Notes: a model not told the origin generated them from the sequence alone. Numbered from the stretch's first letter, positions 7,468 to 15,774 are shown. The stretch is DNA of 36,102 nt from an uncultured Clostridia bacterium (GCA_927417275.1 CAKMJV010000037.1:1-36102), one strand, 5' to 3'. Translations and numbers: made by a program.

Positions 7468-9056
7468 AAAAAAGTAAAAGTGATGAAGAAAAAAGTAACG
7501 ATGGCGATGTTGATGCTGTTAAATGTCAACTCGACGCGACGTATGCGATGCAATAGGCTACTTTTCTTAAGCCAAAAGGTATATAGGGTAAATGCCAAAG
7601 CATAATTAAAAACATATGACGGCAATTTTATCAATTGCCCAAAAGGTGACAAGTTCATCGGTTCATGCAGTAACCAGACGCTGAGGATGTTTCCACCTAA
7701 ACCAAGCATTATACAAGCAGAAGCGAGTATACCCAGTGCGAACCATTCGTTTTTTCTGAGTGAGAGTTTTGATGTTTGTACATCTGTTTTTGTAAATATG
7801 ATGTGTAAAAACTTAATGAATGAGATCATCGTTCCTAAGTTAACCAAAATGAACATCGCTTTAAAGAATATGGAGGCATATCCATAAGATATAAAATATT
7901 TGGAGTACCCGCCACTAAAGAAGGGTGCCCCTGTGATACTAAATACAGCGATTAACAGAATACATGAGAGGGGCTTGGAGATCTGCCAAAGCCCCTTCAT
8001 TTTCGTTATTTTACGGGTTTTGAATCGTTCAGATAAAACACCTGCCAAAATAAAGAATAATGACTTGAAAATGCCATGACTTAATATGTGGTAAACGCCA
8101 CCTTGGTAGTTGAGTGACGCTGTGCCACCAAGTCCTATAAGGATTAAACCGATTTGAGAGATGGTGTGATACGCCAAAATGAGTTTAATGTCCTCTTGTG
8201 AGATGGCAAATATAAAACCTGCGATGGCTGTTGTAAACCCTAAAACCAATAACACCGCCTGCATGTCGATAATGGGGGCAAACATAACTTGAAGACGAAT
8301 AAGCATATAGACGCCAACTTTTACGAAAATACCTGATAGAACCGCAGAAACGATAGAGGGTGCACTTGCGGTTCCGTGTGCTTTTGGCAACCAACTAAAA
8401 AGTGGCAATATGGCAGCTTTTAGGCCAATCCCTGTTAGTAGAAATGAAAAGGCTAGATTTAAAGCTTTCGGATTTGATAAATTTTGAATCCCTGAGGTGA
8501 TGTGTTTGAAATCCAGAACGCCAAAAGATTTATACAGCAAGCCGACGCCAAATAAAAAGAAAGCCATACCAATCATGTTTACTGTGAGATACAACATGCC
8601 ATCATACATCGATTGGCGATCTTTCTTGAACATGATTAAAACGGAAACCGTTATGGTGGCCACTTCGATTAAAATATAGACGTTGAAAAAGTCTGTAGAT
8701 ATAAAAAGTGCGTTGATTAGTCCTTGTAAACTTAGAAATAAGAATAAAAACAAACGATTCATATAGTTCTTATGATAACTAAAAATCGTAAATGTCAAAA
8801 ATAACAGGTTGTTTAAAAAAAGCATTACAGCGGATAAGTCATCTACTTCAAGCAGCATCCCATAAGGCAGAGGTACGTTTAATAGGGGCAACTCTAAAAT
8901 GGCTGTTTGTGTAATAAAGACATAATAAACAGAGAGGAATAATAGGATCATCTGTATACCTACTGCAACTGTTCTTGATAAAAACCGGTTGAATACGTAT
9001 AGAAATAGCCCAACTGCGATAGGCAGCATAACAAGAAGATAGAGTGTTCCCGTCAT
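7452..9056 (-). CDS. mrpD: Mrp/Mnh antiporter subunit D (MbhH-like)
   Basis: Large proton-translocating subunit of the NuoL/M/N type: 534 residues with about 14 membrane helices. Family landmarks include the conserved Glu in the YILIEVATI helix, the GTASAPSIVSAVLSG helix and the LAYHTISQIG helix. It should form the main ion path of a multisubunit sodium/proton antiporter in the cytoplasmic membrane. It is last in the operon, its ATG overlapping the mrpC stop as ATGA. No second large subunit (MrpA N-terminal part) occurs in the operon, so this would be the only NuoL-like channel, as in Mbh-type modules. Confidence 0.93.
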   Translation of the reverse strand: MTGTLYLLVMLPIAVGLFLYVFNRFLSRTVAVGIQMILLFLSVYYVFITQTAILELPLLNVPLPYGMLLEVDDLSAVMLFLNNLLFLTFTIFSYHKNYMNRLFLFLFLSLQGLINALFISTDFFNVYILIEVATITVSVLIMFKKDRQSMYDGMLYLTVNMIGMAFFLFGVGLLYKSFGVLDFKHITSGIQNLSNPKALNLAFSFLLTGIGLKAAILPLFSWLPKAHGTASAPSIVSAVLSGIFVKVGVYMLIRLQVMFAPIIDMQAVLLVLGFTTAIAGFIFAISQEDIKLILAYHTISQIGLILIGLGGTASLNYQGGVYHILSHGIFKSLFFILAGVLSERFKTRKITKMKGLWQISKPLSCILLIAVFSITGAPFFSGGYSKYFISYGYASIFFKAMFILVNLGTMISFIKFLHIIFTKTDVQTSKLSLRKNEWFALGILASACIMLGLGGNILSVWLLHEPMNLSPFGQLIKLPSYVFNYALAFTLYTFWLKKSSLLHRIRRVELTFNSINIAIVTFFFITFTFLNYVL

Positions 9057-9427
9057 TCGATTTCACCTCTCTTCTTTTTGACTTTATTCCAGTTCGTCGT
9101 CCCGTATTTGTGAAACATCGAAACAAACATCGTTAGACTCACTGCTGTTACAGAAATACCAACCACGACTGCAGTAATCATAAGCGCTTGAGGCACGGGG
9201 TCAGCTACATACGCATAGGCATTAAGATCTGCACCAATGGGTGGTACATTTAAAGGGTGAAACGATAGAGATAAAAAGTATAGAACAAGAGACGCCTGTA
9301 AGATACTCATGCTGATAATGGTCTTTAGAATATTACGTCGCGCACATAATCCATACATCCCAATAAAGAATAAAGCGATGCTTACATTTTCTCCGTTAAT
9401 GATCGTTTTTATTTGGTCTATAAGCAT
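9053..9427 (-). CDS. mrpC: Mrp/Mnh antiporter subunit C (NuoK-like, MbhG-like)
   Basis: Small NuoK-like membrane subunit: 124 residues with three helices. The family signature VADPVPQALMITAVVVGIS lies in the second half. The ATG at 9427 is chosen because GAGGTGA stands immediately before it; a GTG six bases upstream would sit inside that ribosome-binding site. The start lies 2 bp after the mrpB stop and the end overlaps mrpD. The charged tail (VKKKRGEIE) is cytoplasmic. Confidence 0.92.
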   Translation of the reverse strand: MLIDQIKTIINGENVSIALFFIGMYGLCARRNILKTIISMSILQASLVLYFLSLSFHPLNVPPIGADLNAYAYVADPVPQALMITAVVVGISVTAVSLTMFVSMFHKYGTTNWNKVKKKRGEIE

Positions 9428-9429
9428 GG

Positions 9430-9816
9430 TCACCTCGATTCATAAAAGACAAATCTGTAGAAAATAATAGTAAACCCACAAGCGACTTTTAAACCTATGA
9501 GTATATTGGCGAGGATGATGTAGAAGATTAAACTGCCATGAAGAATCATGTGAATGGAAAGCGTTACGAAACCAGTCATCAGTACAAAAAGGAATAGGAG
9601 GAGGACTTTTTCTATGTTTTGTACCTTATAAAGATTAAGTGTTTTTATCGGATTTCCAAGGTATTTGGCTATAAATACCGATGCGAGTATAGCCCCACCT
9701 TGAAAACCACCCCCTGGTGAAACATGCCCGTTAACGATGACGTAAAATCCAAAGATCAAGATCATAGGAAATACGATGGGCAATGTTCTAGCGTTTAGTT
9801 GTGAGTGATCATTCAT
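9430..9816 (-). CDS. mrpB: Mrp/Mnh antiporter subunit B (MbhF-like)
   Basis: MnhB-domain membrane subunit: 128 residues with about four helices. The hallmark is NGHVSPGGGFQGGAILAS near residues 29-46, preceded by ARTLPIVFPMILIFGFY. The ATG at 9816 has AAGGAG 9 bp upstream. An earlier in-frame ATG at 9834 lacks a ribosome-binding site. The chosen start overlaps the preceding gene's stop by 8 bp, consistent with coupling. Confidence 0.92.
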   Translation of the reverse strand: MNDHSQLNARTLPIVFPMILIFGFYVIVNGHVSPGGGFQGGAILASVFIAKYLGNPIKTLNLYKVQNIEKVLLLFLFVLMTGFVTLSIHMILHGSLIFYIILANILIGLKVACGFTIIFYRFVFYESR

Positions 9817-10078
9817 CGTATTTGTCTCCTTCATGTATGGACATATAAATCACGGCAATAATGCTAAAGAGTAGCATAAGTGCCTCAAATAAAGTGTCAT
9901 AATAGCGATAAAACAAGTAAGTTGCAGTTACCGCATTTGAAGCACCTGTTTCTGCGAAGGCATTTTTTGTGATATATGTTGCTATGGGAAGATCATCTGA
10001 AGTAGGCACCTTGTTGGATGCGATAATGACTACAAAACAAACGATACACATTAAAACAGCTAGGACGCGTCTTCTCAT
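9809..10078 (-). CDS. MbhE-like small membrane subunit
   Basis: An 89-residue protein with two membrane helices (about 5-22 and 60-82) and an extracytoplasmic loop with NAVTATYLFYRYYDTLFE. The helix beginning YYDTLFEALML resembles MbhE, equivalent to the last helices of a full MrpA C-terminal region. In MrpA-type operons this segment is fused to the large subunit; here it is a free gene, as in archaeal Mbh hydrogenase operons. It overlaps its upstream neighbour as ATGA. Confidence 0.82.
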   Translation of the reverse strand: MRRRVLAVLMCIVCFVVIIASNKVPTSDDLPIATYITKNAFAETGASNAVTATYLFYRYYDTLFEALMLLFSIIAVIYMSIHEGDKYDE

Positions 10079-10617
10079 AATAGGTCCTCCTCAACTGGTA
10101 AAATTGCATATGCATGTTTAAAACGGCGTTCATTTTCTAGAAAAGCAGTGAGGGCATCCAATTTATAGTTTTCAGGGTGCACTGTAATTCTAACGACACC
10201 TTTAATTTCTTCTATGATTAAGGCGTACTGATGATTTGCTTTTATGGCTTCAATTGTTTCTTTGGAATAGATGATTTGAGCTTCTAACTCTTGTTTGGTA
10301 CAAAACTTTTCAAGTACTTTAATCAAATCCTGTTTGGAATGAGAGAGATAGGTTGAATCACCGATTTCTTCGTCTTGAAGTCTATAGTAGATGGTAAATA
10401 TCTTATATTTTTGAAGGGCTACGAGGTATAAAATCGTGGCAATGGTACTTCCAATCACCGCTTCAGCGATGGCGACGTCAGGTGCATGGTAGAGCAAATA
10501 AACAAAAGCGATGGCGAGGGAAAATAAGCCCAAGTAGATAACGGCATGCCTTAAATACCGGGTCTGTATTGCAGCGACAGATGTAATGAGTAGCAAAATC
10601 AAAGCAATCTCTAGCAT
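10075..10617 (-). CDS. MbhD-like subunit (DUF4040) with a soluble C-terminal extension
   Basis: Residues 1-71 form three membrane helices with the MbhD/MrpA-C motif HAPDVAIAEAVIGSTIATILY, which carries the conserved acidic residues of the proton path. Residues about 72-180 are polar and extend well beyond the roughly 90-100 residues usual for MbhD. This tail (for example ALIIEEIKGVVRITVHPEN) looks like a small alpha/beta domain that I do not recognise. It would be cytoplasmic if the helices follow MrpA topology. The ATG at 10617 has AAGGAG 6 bp upstream and lies 3 bp after mrpG. The function of the tail is unknown; a regulatory or docking role is only a guess. Confidence 0.85.
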   Translation of the reverse strand: MLEIALILLLITSVAAIQTRYLRHAVIYLGLFSLAIAFVYLLYHAPDVAIAEAVIGSTIATILYLVALQKYKIFTIYYRLQDEEIGDSTYLSHSKQDLIKVLEKFCTKQELEAQIIYSKETIEAIKANHQYALIIEEIKGVVRITVHPENYKLDALTAFLENERRFKHAYAILPVEEDLL

Positions 10618-10620
10618 CCA

Positions 10621-10914
10621 TTACTCCTTCCCAATCTTATAACCACTAATGTGCGCCGATCTTACCATGGAATGCGTGATAAGAGGGTTAATAATCATGG
10701 TAATAACCAAGATTACGAAAACCTTTAAAGAAAAAAAACTGAACCCATTTTTAATCATGACACCAATCATAAGTGTTAGATAACCAACCGTATCAACTTT
10801 TGAAGAAACCAAAGCGCGCGCATAGAAGTTATCGAAGCGATAGATCCCTATAACACCGATTGCCACGAAAACCACACCGATGATGATAATTAAAGTGCCT
10901 ATTGTCTCTTGCAT
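10621..10914 (-). CDS. mrpG: Mrp/Mnh antiporter subunit G (MbhC-like)
   Basis: A 97-residue membrane subunit with three helices. The family signature GVIGIYRFDNFYARALVSSKVDTVG spans about residues 22-46 (IYRFDNFYAR at its centre). Its ATG shares one base with the mrpF stop (TAATG). It sits in the usual E-F-G order of Mrp operons. Confidence 0.92.
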   Translation of the reverse strand: MQETIGTLIIIIGVVFVAIGVIGIYRFDNFYARALVSSKVDTVGYLTLMIGVMIKNGFSFFSLKVFVILVITMIINPLITHSMVRSAHISGYKIGKE

Positions 10915-11165
10915 TAAAATCGCCCCTTTCTTTGCACATACAGTGAGATAAATATGACGCCCATAAAACCTAACAATGCAAAACCAAGTGCCAAATCGAG
11001 AATAAATGTTTGTTGGGTGACGCTGGCTACGAGAATAATGAGCATAATTAATTTAGAAGTTACAAGGTTTAATCCAAGTAATCGGTCCCAAAGTGTTGGC
11101 CCTATGAGTATTCTTAGCGCACTAAGAAGCATTAAAATGACGATCACTACAAATATAATGGTCAT
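10914..11165 (-). CDS. mrpF: Mrp/Mnh antiporter subunit F (MbhB-like)
   Basis: An 83-residue membrane subunit with three helices. The conserved ILIGPTLWDRLLGLNLVTSK segment (about 21-40) is typical of MrpF. The start has GGAGG just upstream and overlaps mrpE as ATGA, so translation of E and F is coupled. Confidence 0.92.
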   Translation of the reverse strand: MTIIFVVIVILMLLSALRILIGPTLWDRLLGLNLVTSKLIMLIILVASVTQQTFILDLALGFALLGFMGVIFISLYVQRKGRF

Positions 11166-11650
11166 ATGCCCTCCTTGAGTTTCTGTTCAATTTTACCTTT
11201 GATATAGATACCAGCCATGGTCGGTTGCATGGTTTTAGGATTAAGCCATAGGACCAACAGTCGATGGCCTTGTATATCGAGCGTGATTGTCCCTGGGGTT
11301 AATGTGATGGAATTGCATAGGATAACGAGCAAAATATTAGATTCTAGTTCCGTATGAATTTCAACCACACCAGGTTTTGCTGTGCCAGTAAAAATAACAG
11401 GTATAATCGAAATACCAGACTTATAGATTTCTATCACTAAGAAAATGGCATATCTCAAAAGTTTGAAGATATTAAATGGAAACAATTCATAAAAGGTAGA
11501 TTCCATCAAGTATTTTTCTGAGAACCAAATAGAAAGTGAAACGATACATAACCCCGTTCCAATAATAATGGGCGTAAACCGTTCAAATAAAATGATCCAA
11601 AAGAGGGTTAGCAAGAGAATGAGTTGTAATGTATATATTTTATTAGTCAT
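11162..11650 (-). CDS. mrpE: Mrp/Mnh antiporter subunit E (MbhA-like)
   Basis: First gene of the antiporter operon: 162 residues with two or three N-terminal helices and the MrpE signature NSITLTPGTITLD near residue 110, followed by a soluble C-terminal part. The ATG at 11650 is chosen because a strong AAGGAGG lies 10 bp upstream; the reading frame stays open further upstream but has no comparable signal. In characterised Mrp complexes E is needed for assembly. Confidence 0.9.
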   Translation of the reverse strand: MTNKIYTLQLILLLTLFWIILFERFTPIIIGTGLCIVSLSIWFSEKYLMESTFYELFPFNIFKLLRYAIFLVIEIYKSGISIIPVIFTGTAKPGVVEIHTELESNILLVILCNSITLTPGTITLDIQGHRLLVLWLNPKTMQPTMAGIYIKGKIEQKLKEGI

Positions 11651-11696
11651 TGGCAGCGCCTCCTTTTTATTATTTTTTATCTTTGCGATTTCGATG

Positions 11697-11727
11697 TTTA
11701 TACCCACAGAACAAATTTGCAAATCAA
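11697..11727 (-). promoter_or_regulatory. possible mrp operon promoter
   Basis: On the minus strand TTGATT (11727-11722) and TATAAA (11702-11697) are 19 bp apart, slightly too long. A ten-base palindrome ATTTGCAAAT (11714-11723) lies across the spacer. The -35 box abuts the T-run of the upstream terminator. Weak evidence. Confidence 0.35.
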
Positions 11728-11769
11728 AAAAAGAAAAATCCATTGCATTAAGCACATAACAATGGATTT
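11725..11769 (-). terminator. intrinsic terminator after the M42 peptidase gene
   Basis: On the minus strand AAATCCATTG (11769-11760) pairs perfectly with CAATGGATTT (11745-11736), followed by TTCTTTTTTT. It lies 16 bp past the peptidase stop and separates the ccdA operon from the mrp operon. Confidence 0.8.
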
Positions 11770-11784
11770 ATTTTGGATTTTATT

Positions 11785-12816
11785 CTATTTACTTGTTAGA
11801 TAGGCGTAAATTAGAGACATGGTATTTTGAAGGGCTTTATAATGTGTACGTTCCATGCCATGTGAAGCATGTACACCAGGACCGATTAAAGCGCCTTTTA
11901 TATTATTGCCCCCTCGAAGTGCAGCGCTGATATCTGAACCGTAAAACGGATAAATATCCACTGCAAAATCTAGTTTGTTTGTTGTTGAGAGCGCGATTAA
12001 ATGGCTTGTAAAGTCGTAATCATACGGTCCACTAGAATCTTTGGCGCAGATAGAGACGTCATACTCTGTGCATGTGAGGTCTTCACCGATGCAGCCCATG
12101 TCTACAGCGAGCATTTCGACGATCTCCTTAGGAATATAAGAAGCGCCATGGCCGACTTCTTCAAAGCAGGAGATAACAATTTTTAAATCATACACGGGTT
12201 TAATTTTGTTTTTAGACATGTATTCTAGAACGCCTAATATACAAGCAACAGAAGCTTTATCATCTAAAAAACGGGATTTAACAAAGTCGTTAATAAGTGT
12301 GGTTTTGGGGTCAATACAGATAAAATCACCTGCTTGTATGCCAAGTTTTAAAACATCTTCTTTTGACTTAACGCATTCGTCCAATCGAACTTCCATGGTT
12401 TCTGGTGTCCGTTGTTGCGAAGAACTGTCTTTATGGACATGCATAGAAGGTGCAGTGCTTAAAAATGTACCTGTGTAAACACGGCCATCACGCGTATAGA
12501 TCTTACAATATTCACTGTCAAGCGTGGGTACGATTGGACCGCCAACTAAAGTGAATTTTAGTGTTCCTGAGGAAGTGACGCTTCGAACCATAGCACCTAA
12601 TGTATCCACATGTGCGCTAAGGCCAACTGTTTTTGTATGCTGTTCACCTTCAAGTGTGATGATACCAGTTCCTTTGTTAGCCGTTTCGAAATGATAGCCT
12701 AAATTCAGTACATAAGCCTCGATTTTTTGCATGACTTGCTTGGTAAAACCGCTTGGACTATCAGTTGTCAGAATGTCTTCGAGTAGGTTTAAGACAAATG
12801 TTTTATTTGCTTGCAT
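11785..12816 (-). CDS. M42-family metallo-aminopeptidase
   Basis: Cytoplasmic di-metal aminopeptidase (343 residues, normal length) of the glutamyl/deblocking aminopeptidase group, which usually forms a dodecameric shell that trims peptides. Likely metal ligands and catalytic residues are visible: His69 and Asp71 in SAHVDT, Asp186 in FLDDKAS, Glu219/Glu220 in CFEEVGHG, Asp239 in VDMG and His319 in HASHGMER. The start has GGGAGAA upstream. It lies 17 bp after the thioredoxin-like gene, making it the last gene of a ccdA-tlpA-peptidase transcript. No functional link with the redox pair is obvious. Confidence 0.9.
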   Translation of the reverse strand: MQANKTFVLNLLEDILTTDSPSGFTKQVMQKIEAYVLNLGYHFETANKGTGIITLEGEQHTKTVGLSAHVDTLGAMVRSVTSSGTLKFTLVGGPIVPTLDSEYCKIYTRDGRVYTGTFLSTAPSMHVHKDSSSQQRTPETMEVRLDECVKSKEDVLKLGIQAGDFICIDPKTTLINDFVKSRFLDDKASVACILGVLEYMSKNKIKPVYDLKIVISCFEEVGHGASYIPKEIVEMLAVDMGCIGEDLTCTEYDVSICAKDSSGPYDYDFTSHLIALSTTNKLDFAVDIYPFYGSDISAALRGGNNIKGALIGPGVHASHGMERTHYKALQNTMSLIYAYLTSK

Positions 12817-12833
12817 GAGTGAATTCTCCCTTC

Positions 12834-13418
12834 TTATTTGTGACCGCGTTTAACCAATATTTCATCGATTGCATCTAAAATGGATTGTAGCATGTTTTCT
12901 TCTAACATGCCAGGGAACACATAGTAGTATTCAAAATCAGGTCCAATAAAGACAGTGGTCGGGAATCCAGTAACGCCAAATGTACCAGCTAGTTTGGCAT
13001 CTTGATCAAGAAAAACGTTAAATGAATAGCCATTTGTATCGATGTATTCTTTAACTAGATCCGCATCTTCACCGACACTTACAGCGAGGACAGTAACATC
13101 ATCGCGTTGATCTAGAGCATCTAACAATGGCATTTCTTCCACACAAAATTTACACCAGGTTGCCCAAAAATTTAACAAAATAAGTTGGTTCTGACCTTCG
13201 TATTCATAGAGTGTCGTGGTTGTCCCATCTAGACGGGTTAGTGTGAAGTCTTCTATGATAAATGGCTCAGGTTCTGTGGTGCTTTCCACAGTATTTACAG
13301 TAGTGGTACTTTCAGTGGTAAGGCTACCGCTTTCAGGTAGTTCGGTCTCAGACGACTGACATGCAGTTAAGCTAAACGCGATAAGCGCGATAACACCGAT
13401 TATTTTTAAATATTTCAT
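12834..13418 (-). CDS. TlpA/ResA-like thioredoxin lipoprotein
   Basis: Exported thiol-disulfide oxidoreductase of 194 residues. A signal peptide ends in the lipobox LTAC, so Cys20 would be lipidated. A Ser/Thr-rich linker (about 30-50) leads to a TlpA-type thioredoxin fold with FWATWCKFC (Cys89, Cys92) and the cis-proline segment GFPTTVF. Such proteins reduce disulfides outside the membrane and receive electrons from CcdA, encoded immediately upstream in the same transcript. The natural client is unknown: cytochrome c maturation is classic for ResA, but no cytochrome gene is seen here. Confidence 0.9.
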   Translation of the reverse strand: MKYLKIIGVIALIAFSLTACQSSETELPESGSLTTESTTTVNTVESTTEPEPFIIEDFTLTRLDGTTTTLYEYEGQNQLILLNFWATWCKFCVEEMPLLDALDQRDDVTVLAVSVGEDADLVKEYIDTNGYSFNVFLDQDAKLAGTFGVTGFPTTVFIGPDFEYYYVFPGMLEENMLQSILDAIDEILVKRGHK

Positions 13419-13434
13419 TTAAATAAATCTCCTC

Positions 13435-14139
13435 TCAAAAGATAGTAAGTAACCAGTTTGAAATAATATACATTTTATCAAAAAATATCAAAGCGCCGAT
13501 GGTAATCATAAACAAACCTGCAATACGATTAAGTTGTTTTGAGTATTTCGAGAAAAATGCGACTTTTTGATCAAAGGCATTAAGGAAGATGGATGTGAGC
13601 AAAAATGGGACTGCCATTCCCATGGAATAAACAAATAGCAATTGAACACCTTCTGTAACATTACGACTCATGGTAGCTGTAGAAGCCAATATCGCTCCTA
13701 GAATGGGACCGAAGCAAGGTGTCCAGCCAAATGCGAACGCCATACCGATGCCTATAGCAGAGATAAAAGTAACATTTGTGCGCACTTTTGTCTTTCGGTA
13801 ATCTCTTGCCATAAAAGGTAGTTTGAGCCATCCAGCCATATATAAACCAAAAAATATAATCGCTATACCACTGATTTTTGATAGAATCGCTTTATTTTGA
13901 GCAAACAACTGTCCGATAAAACTGGCTGAAACGCCGAGAATCATAAAGACGATGGTAAAACCTGTGATAAACCCAATCGTTTGAATAATGGCTTTTTTTC
14001 TTTTTTTGGCCAAATCATCCGATTCAAAAGACCCAGTTAAGTACATAATGTAAGCGGGTACAAGGGGCAATAAACAGGGTGAAAAAAACGATAAAAAGCC
14101 TGCAGTAAATGCAGCCCAATAACTTATTTGAATAAACAT
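13435..14139 (-). CDS. ccdA: CcdA-type thiol electron transporter
   Basis: Membrane protein of 234 residues with six helices that passes reducing equivalents from cytoplasmic thioredoxin to extracytoplasmic partners. The two redox cysteines sit in FSPCLLP (helix 1) and WTPCFGP (helix 4). The ATG at 14139 follows GAGGTGA directly; a GTG two codons earlier falls within that site. The next gene encodes the probable acceptor, a TlpA-like lipoprotein. Confidence 0.92.
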   Translation of the reverse strand: MFIQISYWAAFTAGFLSFFSPCLLPLVPAYIMYLTGSFESDDLAKKRKKAIIQTIGFITGFTIVFMILGVSASFIGQLFAQNKAILSKISGIAIIFFGLYMAGWLKLPFMARDYRKTKVRTNVTFISAIGIGMAFAFGWTPCFGPILGAILASTATMSRNVTEGVQLLFVYSMGMAVPFLLTSIFLNAFDQKVAFFSKYSKQLNRIAGLFMITIGALIFFDKMYIISNWLLTIF

Positions 14140-14172
14140 AGTCACCTCATAATTTGTCTTTTGTTAGGTTCA

Positions 14173-14201
14173 AGTATAACGCATCTGCTTGTTGGATTCA
14201 A
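14173..14201 (-). promoter_or_regulatory. sigma-A promoter for the ccdA operon
   Basis: On the minus strand TTGAAT (14201-14196) and TATACT (14178-14173) are 17 bp apart, and the -10 box lies 33 bp before the ccdA start. Confidence 0.7.
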
Positions 14202-14308
14202 ATATAGTTAACGTATTAACAGCAACAATAAAAAGAACTGGAAATAATGGTTACAATCATGTAAAATAAATGTAACAACCATTAATTTCAGACAAATAGG
14301 AGGCCGAC

Positions 14309-14491
14309 TTGGGTGAATATAAATTAACACGAAGAGGCATGATTCTAGTTTTAATCGTTTCAATTATGGCCATTACCGCTTTGTTTAAAGGATCTATTTA
14401 TTTAGCTTTTTTTTGCTTTGTGTTTTTTTCTTTGATATTAACAATAACCCTTTATGAGATATTTCTCAATAAAACGCGGTCTAAGTTTTAG
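14309..14491 (+). CDS. small membrane protein of unknown function
   Basis: A 60-residue peptide with a basic N-terminus (KLTRR) and two hydrophobic stretches (about 12-24 and 30-52), ending in a basic tail. A strong TAGGAGG lies 5 bp before a TTG start; a GTG at 14313, with 9 bp spacing, is an alternative that shortens nothing important. The good ribosome-binding site and the membrane-hairpin pattern argue that it is real. It is monocistronic and converges on the diadenylate-cyclase-like gene with a 4-bp overlap of stops. I do not recognise a family. Confidence 0.6.
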   Translation: MGEYKLTRRGMILVLIVSIMAITALFKGSIYLAFFCFVFFSLILTITLYEIFLNKTRSKF

Positions 14492-15774
14492 TCATAAAGA
14501 AATTCTGAAATCATATCCACATCACCATCTTCAGAAATGACGATAGAAAAGCAATTTGAGTAATTGGGCGTTTTACTGATCGTTTCAACGTATCGAATGG
14601 CTGAGTTATAGCGTGCACCACGGGATGGATCGCCTTTTTCAGTTGCAACGCCATCTAGGATTACGCCTATACCATGACAATATCCATCTAAATCCATAAG
14701 AACCGCACCGTCAATGCTGGTTATTGAGCGAATCGTCGAGGGCGTTAAAGAGAGTGCTTCTATTAGGAAGCCTTGATTTCTAAGCCTGTATGCTTCGCTC
14801 CTTGCATTTTTTGAGATCACGAGTATGGTGCCTTTGGTTTGCGTAAGTGCTTCAAGTATTAATCGATATAGATTCAAAGATCGCCTTGACTCTAGTCCTG
14901 GAAAGACTTTTTTGAGTTCTGTATTAAATGCAGAGTAACTGATTTTTGGTTTGGGAATATAGACTTCTTCATGGATGACTTGCATAAGTTTGTTGCCATT
15001 ATGGTTTAGTTGCCATGAAAAATAGTTGTTAAACTCGATCGTGAAAAAATGATAAGTTGCGTTTGGGTTTTCTGTAAATGCAACGGTACTATATAGATAC
15101 TCACCATCTGAAAGTAAGTAAATGTCCGAATTGCTTAACTCGAGTATTTTCCGGATGTGACGCGTACTAGACAGTGGTACTTTGCTTTCAAATTGTACCA
15201 ATGGCTTTAAAACATGTTCTGAGGCAAGTGCGTAAGCGGCTTGCGCATTTAAAAGTAAAATTTTACCTTCACTAAAGGATTTTTCATAACTCAGCGAAGA
15301 TATTTTGTTGAATTTTTCAAAGGGATTGGATGCAACGGGATTTCCCAAAATCGCTTGTAAAAGCGTATGTCCAGCGCGCTTTATTATTTCCGATAAACTT
15401 TTTTCATAAAAGACTTCTGAAAAAATAAGACTATTTACACAGAGTGTAATGTAAGATAAGAGTTCATTAATAATCGCGTTTAATAGTGAATGAACACCGA
15501 GTTCGATATCTTGAGGCACTTTGTAATAGGTTTCTATGACCTTTGCGTCAAATTGGAGTGCATAATGATGGTTTTTATGTTGATAGGTAAAGGGCGCACT
15601 TAAAAAAACACCAAATTTATCTGCATCTAGAATACTCTGGAAGTGTTCCGTGGATGATTCAACCATATGTAGTTGCGGTACAAGTTCTTCGTCAATCTTT
15701 CGAAATAATTTGAAACAGTATAAATCAATGTATTTGGTAACTTGATCTAATTCTTTAAATTCCATAAGCACCAT
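14488..15774 (-). CDS. divergent diadenylate-cyclase (DisA_N/DAC) domain protein
   Basis: The last 80 or so of 428 residues match the core of the DAC fold that makes c-di-AMP from two ATP: DGAVLMDLDG (Asp355-Gly-Ala), a glycine-rich GIGVILDG strand, SRGARYNSA (about 385-393) and FSIVISEDGDV. Active DACs carry Arg-His-Arg at the third position; here it is Arg-Tyr-Asn, so catalysis may be lost or altered. Residues about 1-340 have no membrane segment and no family I recognise. They do not look like CdaA, DisA or CdaS architecture. The ATG at 15774 has a poor ribosome-binding site, while an ATG at 15765 has GGATGGTG upstream and may be the true start. It could be a nucleotide sensor or a noncanonical cyclase. 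The upstream leader with terminator suggests regulated transcription. Confidence 0.72.
   Translation of the reverse strand: MVLMEFKELDQVTKYIDLYCFKLFRKIDEELVPQLHMVESSTEHFQSILDADKFGVFLSAPFTYQHKNHHYALQFDAKVIETYYKVPQDIELGVHSLLNAIINELLSYITLCVNSLIFSEVFYEKSLSEIIKRAGHTLLQAILGNPVASNPFEKFNKISSLSYEKSFSEGKILLLNAQAAYALASEHVLKPLVQFESKVPLSSTRHIRKILELSNSDIYLLSDGEYLYSTVAFTENPNATYHFFTIEFNNYFSWQLNHNGNKLMQVIHEEVYIPKPKISYSAFNTELKKVFPGLESRRSLNLYRLILEALTQTKGTILVISKNARSEAYRLRNQGFLIEALSLTPSTIRSITSIDGAVLMDLDGYCHGIGVILDGVATEKGDPSRGARYNSAIRYVETISKTPNYSNCFSIVISEDGDVDMISEFLYD

Noticed and set aside
8848..9126. Ninety-two-codon minus-strand reading frame overlapping mrpC and mrpD
   Set aside because: Out of frame with two clearly conserved antiporter subunits and without a ribosome-binding site; a shadow.
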